The notes under the pieces were generated by a model, which was given only the letters and a program-made list of their open reading frames with translations, did no database searches and had not been told where the DNA came from. A DNA stretch of 64,000 bases, from contig CAZQFV010000007.1 in assembly GCA_964592645.1 (NCBI GenBank), positions 88,321-152,320 of the forward strand, written 5' to 3'. The position numbers and the translations under genes are program-made. This DNA is from CAZQFV01 sp964592645 (GTDB lineage Bacteria > Chloroflexota > Chloroflexia > DTKN01). Numbering within the stretch: position 1 is the first letter of the stretch; the number at the start of each line of letters is the position of its first letter. Positions 33,483 through 42,520 of the stretch are shown piece by piece.

Positions 33483-34616
33483 TTGTCCAGCGATCGGTCC
33501 AATAGCCGCGGCATCCCCCTTCCGCTGCTCACCTATTGGAAACCGGAGGCCGAGGGGGAGTGGGACCTCGTCCAGGGGCTCCTGGCCCCCCTTCCGGATC
33601 CGCTGCTCCGGGAGCTCCTGGCGCACTACTATATCTCGGCCAAGACCTGGCCGTTGGTCCTGCTCACCGGCCGGCCGGAGACCGACCGGGGCCGCCTCTT
33701 CTACCTCCTGGCCCAGGGGATTGCCGGCTGCGCCGACGGCCAGGTTCTGTTGCTCTCCGCCCAATCCCGCTGGGAGAACAACGGCGGGAAAGAGAGCGCC
33801 AACTGCCCCGGCGACCCCTCTCGCCCCCTCCTGGGCGCCCTCCAGGGACGGTTCAACACCTGGGCTTTTATGGACATGCTAACCGACGCCGCCCTGCCCG
33901 GCAACGAGGGCCTGGCCTACTTCTTGGGCCTGGACCAGGCCACGCCCGATGAATTGCGGGAGTACCTAGACCTCTATTTGGTGCGACACGAGGAGGGACC
34001 GCAGCCGCTGCCGGCCAACGTCTACCTGACCGCCATCGTCTCCGTGCCCGGTGGCGCCTGGTGCTTGCCGCCCTTCCTGCTGGACCGCGTCGGCGTCGTC
34101 GAGGTCAGCGTCCCCTGGCCCGCGGAAAGCCCCCCGTCCGCGCCCTCTTGCCCCCCCGTCGGGTGGCAGCGCGCCTTTCTGCGCAGCACGCTGCGGGACC
34201 CGGAACGAGCCCGCCGGAGGCTACAGACCATTGGCCTGCTGGGGGAGTTCCAACGCCTGCTGGAAGGTTTGCCCGCGGCATTGCGGGCCGCCATCGACCC
34301 CCAGCGCCGGGAGGGGCTGCTCCTCTACGCCGCCAACAGCTTTACCGCCGAGGGCCACGGGCTTCTCGACCGGGTGGCGCGGGCCAACCTGCGCCAGGCC
34401 CTGGACCTGCAACTGGCGCAACGGTTGCTGCCGTGCATCGCTCCCGAACTCCCCTGGTCCACGGAGGCGCAAGAAGAGGTCCTAAAACGCCTGGGCGGAT
34501 CGTTTCCCCGGACCCATGCCCGGGTGCGCCGCCTGTGGCTCGAACAACAAGCCGGCGAGGTATCCACGGAGGCCGCCGCCCCGTCTTCCTCGCCTATCGA
34601 AAGGAGACGCCGATGA
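33483..34616 (+). CDS. Unrecognised ATPase-like protein
   Basis: A 377-residue cytoplasmic protein of no family I can name. Residues ~50-80 read 'LAHYYISAKTWPLVLLTGRPETDRGRLFYLLAQGI', which has the shape of a P-loop strand and helix (VLLTG-x4-G) but GRPETDRG in place of GxxGxGK[ST]. An McrB- or AAA-like domain that has lost ATP binding is one reading. The C-terminal half is helical. The start is TTG at 33483 behind the very strong GGAGGAGGGTGA. It ends in an ATGA overlap with the nucleotidyltransferase gene, so the two are co-translated. Confidence 0.65.
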   Translation: MSSDRSNSRGIPLPLLTYWKPEAEGEWDLVQGLLAPLPDPLLRELLAHYYISAKTWPLVLLTGRPETDRGRLFYLLAQGIAGCADGQVLLLSAQSRWENNGGKESANCPGDPSRPLLGALQGRFNTWAFMDMLTDAALPGNEGLAYFLGLDQATPDELREYLDLYLVRHEEGPQPLPANVYLTAIVSVPGGAWCLPPFLLDRVGVVEVSVPWPAESPPSAPSCPPVGWQRAFLRSTLRDPERARRRLQTIGLLGEFQRLLEGLPAALRAAIDPQRREGLLLYAANSFTAEGHGLLDRVARANLRQALDLQLAQRLLPCIAPELPWSTEAQEEVLKRLGGSFPRTHARVRRLWLEQQAGEVSTEAAAPSSSPIERRRR

Positions 34617-35683
34617 AAGCCATCATCCTCTGCGCCGGCCGGGGCACGCGCCTGCGCCCGCTCACCTTCAGCAACGCCAAACACCTCATCCCGATCGCCA
34701 ATAAGCCGGTGATGCTCTACGGACTGGAGGCGATCATCGCCGCCGGCGTCACCGAGGTCGGCGTCATCGTCGGCGAGAACCGCAGCGAGTTTGTGCGCGA
34801 GCTGGGCAGCGGCGAGCGCTGGGGAATCCATATCTCCTACATCACCCAGGAGGAGCCCAAGGGGCTGGCCCATGCCGCCCGGGTGGCCAAGGACTTTGTG
34901 CAGAACGAGCCCTTCCTGATGTACCTGGGGGACAATCTCTTCCAGTCGGGGATGAAAGAGGCCGTGAAGCTGTTCATGGCCCACCAGCCCCGGGCGCTCA
35001 CCTTCCTCTGCGAGGTCGAGGACCCCCGGGCCTACGGGGTAGCCGAGCTGGAGGGCGACCGCGTCGTGCGGGTGGTGGAAAAACCCAAGGAACCGCGGAG
35101 CAACTGGGTCCTCGCCGGCGCCTACATCTTTGATCCCATGGTCTTTGGCATCATCGACAATCTGAAGCCCTCCTGGCGGGGCGAATACGAGATCACCGAC
35201 GCCATCCAGGGGCTCATCGACTGCGGCGCGCCGGTGATGCCCTACTTTGTCCGCGGCTGGTGGGTGGACACGGGCAACGCCTCCGACATGCTGCGGGCCA
35301 ACCGCCTCGTCCTGCGGCAGATCGAGACGCAGGTGGGGCAGGGCGTGCTCGTGGACGGGTGCTCGGCCGTCATCGGCGACGTCATCCTGGGGGACAACGT
35401 GCTGATCCACAACAGCACCGTGCGCGGGCCGGCCATCATCGGCGCCCAGAGCCAGATCATCGACTCGTTTGTTGGCTCGTTCACCTCGATCGGCCGCGAG
35501 GTGCGGATCGAGCACAGCGAGATCGAGCACAGCATCGTCATGGACGGCTGCACGATCTGCAACGTCGAGGGGCGCATCGACGACAGCGTCTTTGGGCGCA
35601 ATATCTCCCTGCTGCGCGGCGAGAGCCTTCCCCGGACGCACAAGTTCCTGCTGGCCGACGACAGCCAGGTGCGCCTGGTCTGA
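34613..35683 (+). CDS. Sugar-1-phosphate nucleotidyltransferase, long RmlA/StrD type
   Basis: A 356-residue enzyme. The N-terminal 240 residues are the nucleotidyltransferase domain ('IILCAGRGTRLRPLTFSNAKHLIPIANKPVM', 'MYLGDNLF', 'EKPKEPRSNWVLAGAYIF', 'WVDTGNASDML'), which makes dTDP-glucose or a similar nucleotide sugar. The C-terminal ~110 residues are a left-handed beta-helix of hexapeptide repeats ('GDVILGDNVLIHNSTVRGPAIIG'), as in StrD-like long forms. It probably serves surface polysaccharide or glycolipid synthesis. The ATG overlaps the stop of the previous gene. Confidence 0.9.
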   Translation: MKAIILCAGRGTRLRPLTFSNAKHLIPIANKPVMLYGLEAIIAAGVTEVGVIVGENRSEFVRELGSGERWGIHISYITQEEPKGLAHAARVAKDFVQNEPFLMYLGDNLFQSGMKEAVKLFMAHQPRALTFLCEVEDPRAYGVAELEGDRVVRVVEKPKEPRSNWVLAGAYIFDPMVFGIIDNLKPSWRGEYEITDAIQGLIDCGAPVMPYFVRGWWVDTGNASDMLRANRLVLRQIETQVGQGVLVDGCSAVIGDVILGDNVLIHNSTVRGPAIIGAQSQIIDSFVGSFTSIGREVRIEHSEIEHSIVMDGCTICNVEGRIDDSVFGRNISLLRGESLPRTHKFLLADDSQVRLV

Positions 35684-35698
35684 CATCACCAGTCCGGG

Positions 35699-35816
35699 AC
35701 CACAAAGGCACGAAGAACTGCTCTCTGCCTACCACAAAGGCACGAGGAATGTAGAGACTTGGTGCCTTTGTGTCTTCGTGGTGGCCAACAGGGGTTTCCT
35801 TGGCGTCTTTGTGGTT
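35699..35816. repeat. Dispersed 'CCTTTGTG' hairpin repeat, copy 3
   Basis: The longest copy: CCACAAAGGCACGAAGAA, a second ACCACAAAGGCACGAGGAA, then GGTGCCTTTGTGTCTTCGTG and a final GTCTTTGTGGTTAG. It lies between the convergent nucleotidyltransferase and EamA genes. Confidence 0.7.
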
Positions 35817-36759
35817 AGTCGCTCTTGCGTAGGCGCGTGATCAGCACCAGCGCGCCGACGATGATCGCCGTGGCCAGGAGGACGCGCGGCGTCAGCTCTT
35901 CCCCTCCCAGCAGCGCGCCGATGGCGACGGCCACCAGCGGGTTGACATAGGCATAGGTCGAGACCAGGGGCGTGGGCGCGACGCGCAGCAGCCAGGTGTA
36001 GGCCGAGAATCCGGCCCACGAGCCGACGACCACCAGGTAGGCCAGGCCGGCCCAGGAGCGGGCCGACGCGGCTGCGACGTCCAGGCGTCCCCACTCGCCG
36101 ACCACGGTGCCCAGGATGAGCAGGCCGGCCCCCCCGGCCAGCATCTCCATCCCCGTCCCCAGCAGCGGCGAGGCCGGCAGCTCCGCCTGCCGGCTGTAGA
36201 GGGAGCCCACCGCCCAGAGGAGCGCGCCCAACAGCACGGCCCCAGCGCCCAGCAGGTCCAGCGTGCCTCCCTGCCCCAGGAGCTGCCGTGGGCCGATGAG
36301 CACGACGATGCCGCCAAAGCCCACCAGGACCCCCAGCAGGGCCCACGCCGCGGGCTTGCGGTTGCCGGGCAAGACCAGGTCGGCCAGCAGCATCCACAGC
36401 GGCGCCGTCGCCACGAGCAGCGAGGCCGCCCCCGAGGACACCCGCTGCTCGGCCCAGACCACGCAGCCGTTGCCGCCAAGGAGCAGAAAGGCGCCGACGA
36501 TGGCCGCCGAGCGCCACTGCCGCGGTGTCGGGGCGGGGTCGCCGCGCAGCCGCCGGAAGAGAAAGAGCAGGCCGCCGGCGATGATAAACCGCACGCCGGC
36601 CGACAGCCAGGGCGGCAGTCCCTCGACGACGAAACGGATCGCCAGGTAGGTGGACCCCCAGGCGATATAGACGGTGACCAGGGCGGCCCAGATGGACAAC
36701 GACGATGGGCGGGGCCTTGTGGCCGGTGCGCCGGGGCTGGGCTGGGGGGAGCGGGCCAT
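35815..36759 (-). CDS. EamA/DMT-family transporter
   Basis: A 314-residue protein with ten predicted helices in two EamA repeats ('VTVYIAWGSTYLAIRFVVEGLPPWLSAGVRFIIAGGLLF' and 'VVVGSWAGFSAYTWLLRVAPTPLVSTYAYVNPLVAVAIGALLGGE'). The pattern, including the GSTYLAIR start and the 'YVNPLVAV' motif, is typical of YedA-like drug/metabolite exporters. The substrate is not predictable. The stop lies inside repeat copy 3. Confidence 0.9.
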   Translation of the reverse strand: MARSPQPSPGAPATRPRPSSLSIWAALVTVYIAWGSTYLAIRFVVEGLPPWLSAGVRFIIAGGLLFLFRRLRGDPAPTPRQWRSAAIVGAFLLLGGNGCVVWAEQRVSSGAASLLVATAPLWMLLADLVLPGNRKPAAWALLGVLVGFGGIVVLIGPRQLLGQGGTLDLLGAGAVLLGALLWAVGSLYSRQAELPASPLLGTGMEMLAGGAGLLILGTVVGEWGRLDVAAASARSWAGLAYLVVVGSWAGFSAYTWLLRVAPTPLVSTYAYVNPLVAVAIGALLGGEELTPRVLLATAIIVGALVLITRLRKSD

Positions 36760-36846
36760 AACGGGGAAACCTCCTGGCGTCGACCCGGCAAAGCACCCGG
36801 TCGACGGGGGCGATTATCCCACCGTTGGCGGGTCCTGTCAAACGCT

Positions 36847-36875
36847 TTGCACGGCCGGCGCGCTTGTGCTATACT
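36847..36875 (+). promoter_or_regulatory. Promoter of the desaturase gene
   Basis: TTGCAC (36847-36852), 17 bp, TATACT (36870-36875), 71 bp before the ATG. Confidence 0.7.
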
Positions 36876-36946
36876 ACTGGTGTGCGGACTCGCCGTGGCG
36901 CGCCCCCAACATGGAGGCGGATGTGTGCACTGCAAAGGAGGCCCCC

Positions 36947-37957
36947 ATGGTGACTCAGACTACAGCATCCAGACCCGCGTGGTACGGCAAGCTTCTCCCG
37001 TACGACCAGGTGGACCTGCGCCGGGCCATCTGGCAGTTGGTCAACACCTTTGTTCCCTACATCCTGCTATGGTATCTGATGGCGCGCTCCATCCAGCTCG
37101 GCTACAGCTACTGGCTGACCCTGGCCATGGCCGTGGTAGCGGCCGGCCTGATGGTGCGCATCTTTATCTTTTTCCACGACGCCGTCCACGGCTCCTTCTT
37201 CGCCTCGCCCCTGGCCAACAAGGTCCTGGGCTATGTCACCGGTATCCTCACCTTTACTCCCTACGAGGAGTGGCGCCGCACCCACAGCGCCCACCACGCC
37301 ATGGCCGGCGACCTGGACCGCCGCGGCGTCGGCGACGTCTGGACGATGACCGTCGATGAGTACCGTGCGGCCTCCCCCTGGCAGCGGCTGGCCTACCGCG
37401 TCTACCGCAACCCGCTGGTCACCTTTGGCCTGGGGCCGGTCTATATGTTCATCCTGATGCACCGCATCCCGGGCAAGGGGGCCCGCCCGCGCGACATCTG
37501 GAGCGTGCACCTCACCACCCTGGGCTGCGCTGCCATGGTCGCCGGGCTCAGCCTGTTGATCGGGCTGCGCACCTACCTGCTCATCCAGGTGCCGGTGATC
37601 CTGATGGGCGGCGCCGCGGGCGTATGGCTCTTTTATTTCCAGCACAACTTCCAGGGCATGTACTGGGCCCGCCGCGGCGAGTGGAACTATATCGAGGCCG
37701 CCCTGCGGGGCTGCTCCTACTACAAGCTGCCCAAGGTGCTACAGTGGTTCACCGGCAATATCGGGCTGCACCACATCCACCACCTGCGCCCGCGCATCCC
37801 CAACTATAACCTGCAGCGCTGCTACGACGAGGTGCCCGAGGTGCGCGGCGTCAAGCCGTGGAGCCTCTGGGAAAGCCTGCACGCCCTGCGGCTGAACCTC
37901 TACGACGAGCGCAGCGCGCGCATGGTCAGCTTCTGCGACCTGCCGCGCATCCCCTGA
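36947..37957 (+). CDS. Membrane fatty acid desaturase
   Basis: A 336-residue di-iron membrane desaturase. The three histidine boxes are HDAVHG (HX4H-type), HSAHH (HX2HH) and HHIHH (HX2HH), spaced as in DesA-type acyl-lipid desaturases, with hydrophobic helices between them. It would introduce a double bond with O2, so the host meets oxygen at least at times. AAAGGAGG lies just before the ATG. The gene stands alone with its own promoter. Confidence 0.9.
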   Translation: MVTQTTASRPAWYGKLLPYDQVDLRRAIWQLVNTFVPYILLWYLMARSIQLGYSYWLTLAMAVVAAGLMVRIFIFFHDAVHGSFFASPLANKVLGYVTGILTFTPYEEWRRTHSAHHAMAGDLDRRGVGDVWTMTVDEYRAASPWQRLAYRVYRNPLVTFGLGPVYMFILMHRIPGKGARPRDIWSVHLTTLGCAAMVAGLSLLIGLRTYLLIQVPVILMGGAAGVWLFYFQHNFQGMYWARRGEWNYIEAALRGCSYYKLPKVLQWFTGNIGLHHIHHLRPRIPNYNLQRCYDEVPEVRGVKPWSLWESLHALRLNLYDERSARMVSFCDLPRIP

Positions 37958-38005
37958 TCGGCCGGCAAGCTCGCCTTCCAAGACGTCCCTCGGTAGCCGC
38001 CACGC

Positions 38006-39751
<1,746 letters not shown>

Positions 39752-39780
39752 CGGCGTGCTCCTTTCATTGGAACGGCCCC

Positions 39781-39809
39781 ATTGTACTACGCCGGCCGGC
39801 GCGATGCAA
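39781..39809 (-). promoter_or_regulatory. Promoter of nadE
   Basis: TTGCAT (39809-39804), 17 bp, TACAAT (39786-39781), 30 bp before the start codon on the minus strand. Confidence 0.65.
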
Positions 39810-39823
39810 GCGGGCGAGCAACC

Positions 39824-39852
39824 TTGACAGGCTTCCGCCCCCCGCATATAAT
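39824..39852 (+). promoter_or_regulatory. Perfect consensus promoter of the GGDEF gene
   Basis: TTGACA (39824-39829), 17 bp, TATAAT (39847-39852). It is divergent from the nadE promoter, and a leader of about 120 bases follows. Confidence 0.85.
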
Positions 39853-39978
39853 ACCCCCAGCGGAGATCGTCCCTGGTGGCCGCCCAGCGCACGCCGCAGA
39901 AATGTCCCAGGGGAAGGGAAAACAGGCCCACCGTCCCATCGGCCGTTCCGGCGCCGGAGGCACCTTTGGGAATAGGGG

Positions 39979-40818
39979 GTGAGAAAGGTGAAAGACTTGA
40001 CCAAGTACTCGCGACCGTTCCACATCGCCGCCGGCCTGATCACCGTCCTGATCATCGGGCTGGTCGACTACCTGACCGGGCCGGGCACTTCCCTGGCGAT
40101 CTTTTACCTCGTGCCGATCGTCCAGGTCACCTGGTTCGGGGGACTTGCCGCCGGCCTCGTCGCCGCACTGGGCAGCGCCGGCGCCTGGCTGCTCGGCGAG
40201 CTGCTGTCCGGCCCGCCCGGGCAGACGATCCCCGCCTGGAACGTGATCCTGGTCTTTGGCTTTCTCCTGGCCGTCTCGCTGGTGCTCTCGGCCTTCCGGG
40301 GCCGGCTGCTGCACGAGAGCGCGCTGGCCACGGTGGACACCCTGACCGGGGTCGCCAACGCCCGGCACTTTCGCGAAGCCATCCAGACGGAGAAGGACCG
40401 CGCCCTGCGCTACAAGCATCCCATCACCCTGGCCCACGTGGGCGTGGACGGCTTCCCGCACCTCCAGCGCCGCCTGGGGAGGCGCACCGCGAACGCCCTC
40501 CTGCGCACCGTGGCGTCGACTATCCGCGAGAACCTGCGCTCCAGCGACCTGATCGCGCGGCTCAGCGGCCACGAGTTTGGCATCATGCTGGTGGAGGCCG
40601 AGGCCGAGGAGGTCCAGGCGGTGATCGTCCGCACCCAGCAGCGGCTGGCCGAGGCGATGCAGCGCCATGGCTGGCCGGTGACCTTCAGCTTCGGGGTGAT
40701 CACCTTTGGCCGGCCGGCCTCCCCGGCGGAGGAAATGCTCCGGTTGGTCGCCGACCTGGTGACGTTGGTAAAGGCCGAGGGCAAAGGCCTCTCCAAGTTC
40801 GAGGTCTATAGCGATTAG
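39979..40818 (+). CDS. Membrane GGDEF protein with altered active site
   Basis: A 279-residue protein with three N-terminal helices (~17-105, a MASE-like or DUF4118-like sensor) and a GGDEF domain ('ALATVDTLTGVANARHFREAI'). The active-site loop reads SGHEFG: the third residue, normally Asp or Glu and a metal ligand, is His, so diguanylate cyclase activity is doubtful. GTG 39979 is given; GTG 39988, better spaced from GGGGGTGA, would remove three residues. The following FAD gene starts 48 bp downstream. Confidence 0.8.
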   Translation: MRKVKDLTKYSRPFHIAAGLITVLIIGLVDYLTGPGTSLAIFYLVPIVQVTWFGGLAAGLVAALGSAGAWLLGELLSGPPGQTIPAWNVILVFGFLLAVSLVLSAFRGRLLHESALATVDTLTGVANARHFREAIQTEKDRALRYKHPITLAHVGVDGFPHLQRRLGRRTANALLRTVASTIRENLRSSDLIARLSGHEFGIMLVEAEAEEVQAVIVRTQQRLAEAMQRHGWPVTFSFGVITFGRPASPAEEMLRLVADLVTLVKAEGKGLSKFEVYSD

Positions 40819-40866
40819 CGCGGCCTGGGCCCCGCGGCGTGCGGCGGGCCGCCCCCGGGAGGACCT

Positions 40867-42156
40867 ATGCTCGACATCGGCATCATCGGCGCCGGCGTGG
40901 CCGGACTCTGTGCGGCCTACGACCTCTCCCGCCAGGGCCACCGCGTCACCGTCTACGAGTCCCGCCCCTATGTCGGCGGGCTCTCCGCCGGGTTCCGCGA
41001 CGAGCGCTGGGAATGGTCGCTGGAGCGCTTCTACCACCACTGGTTCGCCACCGACCGCGATGTCATCGATCTGATCGGGGAGCTCGGCCTTGCCGAGCGC
41101 CTCTTCTTTCCCCGTCCGACGACCTCGCTCTACTACCAGGGCGGCATCTACCCGCTCGACAGCCCGCGGCGCGTCCTGGCCTTTCGCCCCCTGCCTTTCG
41201 TGGACCGGCTGCGCTTTGGCGCCGTCACCGCCCTGGTGCGCTACAACCCCTTCTGGCACCCCCTGGAGCGCCACACGGCGCACGCCTGGCTGTCGCGGGC
41301 CCTGGGAAAACGGGCCTACGAGATCCTCTGGGAGCCGCTGCTCATCGGCAAGTTCGGCGACGAGTTCTACCGCCAGGTGAACATGGCCTGGTTCTGGGCG
41401 CGCCTGGCCAAGCGCACCCCGCGCCTGGGCTACTTTGTCGGCGGTTTCCAGGCCCTCTGGGACGATCTGGCCCGGCGGGTGCAGGCCCAGGGCGGCGCGA
41501 TCCGCCTGGAGAGCCACGTGCGCCAGGTCCGGCGCGAGGGCCGGCGGCTGCGCCTGTCCCTGGCGGACGGCGAGAGCGACCACGACCGCGTCCTGGCCAC
41601 CTGCTCGCCGCGCATGCTGCGCGAGCGCACGCCCGAGCTGCCGGCCGACTACGCGGCCGGCCTGGACGCGCTGCAATCGCTCGGCGCGGTCGTGCTGGTG
41701 CTGGCCATGAGCCAGCGCCTCACCGCCCAGCACTACTGGATCAACCTGCCCAAGCGCGAGGGGTTCCCCTTCCTGGCCCTGGTGGAGCACACCAACTACA
41801 TTTCCCCCGAGCGCTACGGCGGGGACCACCTCCTCTACTGCGGCGACTACCTGCCGCCGGAGCACCCCTACTTCGCCGCCGAGCCGGAGGCGCTGCTGGA
41901 GCGCTTCACCCCGGCGCTGCAGCGGGTCAACCCCGCCTTCTCCCCCGCCTGGGTGCGCCGCATGTGGAAGTTCACCGAAATCTATGCCCAGCCGGTGCCG
42001 CTTTTGAACCATTCCCGCCATATCCCGCCCCTGCCGACACCGCTCCCCGGCCTCTACATGGCCAACATGAGCCAGGTCTATCCCTGGGACCGCGGGACGA
42101 ACTATGCGGTCCGGCTCGGCCGGGCGGCGGCCTGCCTGGTGGGCCGCGCCGGGTGA
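40867..42156 (+). CDS. FAD-dependent amine-oxidase-like oxidoreductase
   Basis: A 429-residue flavoprotein. The N-terminal dinucleotide motif is 'IGIIGAGVAGLCAAYDLSRQGHRVTVYE', followed by 'GGLSAGFRDERWEWSLERFYHHWF'; the C-terminal FAD contact is 'GLYMANMSQVYPWDRGTNYAVRLGR'. It resembles the UDP-galactopyranose mutase, protoporphyrinogen oxidase and phytoene desaturase group. Neighbouring genes for sugars and glycosyltransfer favour a glycan role, but that is weak inference. GGGAGGACCT precedes the ATG. Confidence 0.85.
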   Translation: MLDIGIIGAGVAGLCAAYDLSRQGHRVTVYESRPYVGGLSAGFRDERWEWSLERFYHHWFATDRDVIDLIGELGLAERLFFPRPTTSLYYQGGIYPLDSPRRVLAFRPLPFVDRLRFGAVTALVRYNPFWHPLERHTAHAWLSRALGKRAYEILWEPLLIGKFGDEFYRQVNMAWFWARLAKRTPRLGYFVGGFQALWDDLARRVQAQGGAIRLESHVRQVRREGRRLRLSLADGESDHDRVLATCSPRMLRERTPELPADYAAGLDALQSLGAVVLVLAMSQRLTAQHYWINLPKREGFPFLALVEHTNYISPERYGGDHLLYCGDYLPPEHPYFAAEPEALLERFTPALQRVNPAFSPAWVRRMWKFTEIYAQPVPLLNHSRHIPPLPTPLPGLYMANMSQVYPWDRGTNYAVRLGRAAACLVGRAG

Positions 42157-42201
42157 TACGGCGCCCCGGCTGCCGCCGCCCGCGCGGAGCGATTCAAGGT
42201 C

Positions 42202-42384
42202 TTGGGCAAACCGTCCCAGTACGACGACCTGGACCGCTTCGTCGCCGAACAGGACCTCCTTCGCCGCCTGGCCGGGGAATCGCCCCTGCCGCTGCCGGAG
42301 GCGCGGACCGACATTGCCGGCGTCGTCGGGCGGATCGCCGGTTGGCTGGAGGAAACGGGCGGGCTGTACGCCGGGGGCTACTGA
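42202..42384 (+). CDS. Small ORF continuing the FAD gene's frame
   Basis: After the TGA of the FAD oxidoreductase the same frame stays open and codes for 'AERFKVLGKPSQYDDLDRFVAEQDLLRRLAGESPLP' and so on, up to 42384. No ATG or GTG opens it; TTG 42202 is the only standard start. It is charged and protein-like, not repeat-like. It may be a lost C-terminal extension, a fragment of another gene, or a real 60-residue protein. I do not recognise it. Confidence 0.35.
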   Translation: MGKPSQYDDLDRFVAEQDLLRRLAGESPLPLPEARTDIAGVVGRIAGWLEETGGLYAGGY

Positions 42385-42402
42385 GCTCCGCGCAGGCCCC
42401 CA

Positions 42403-42456
42403 GTCGGTGCGCGCGGATTTTGGTTTCAAGGTGGTATAGCGAGCTGGGCAGGGGTC
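42403..42456. repeat. 54-bp dispersed repeat, copy 1
   Basis: A ~54-bp segment containing TTTCAAGGTGGTATAGCGAG, matched on the other strand at 49422-49475 with about 85% identity by eye. Confidence 0.7.
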
Positions 42457-42484
42457 TTTGAAGTGGGGGCACCATCGCGTACAA

Positions 42485-42520
42485 GAGGCAGGAGGCGGGG
42501 ATTGTTCTGCCTCCTGCCTC
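42485..42520. terminator. Hairpin overlapping the stop of the GT-C gene
   Basis: GAGGCAGGAGGC (42485-42496) and GCCTCCTGCCTC (42509-42520), a perfect 12-bp stem. It covers the stop codon of the minus-strand gene. On the minus strand only TTGT follows, so termination would be weak. Confidence 0.4.
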
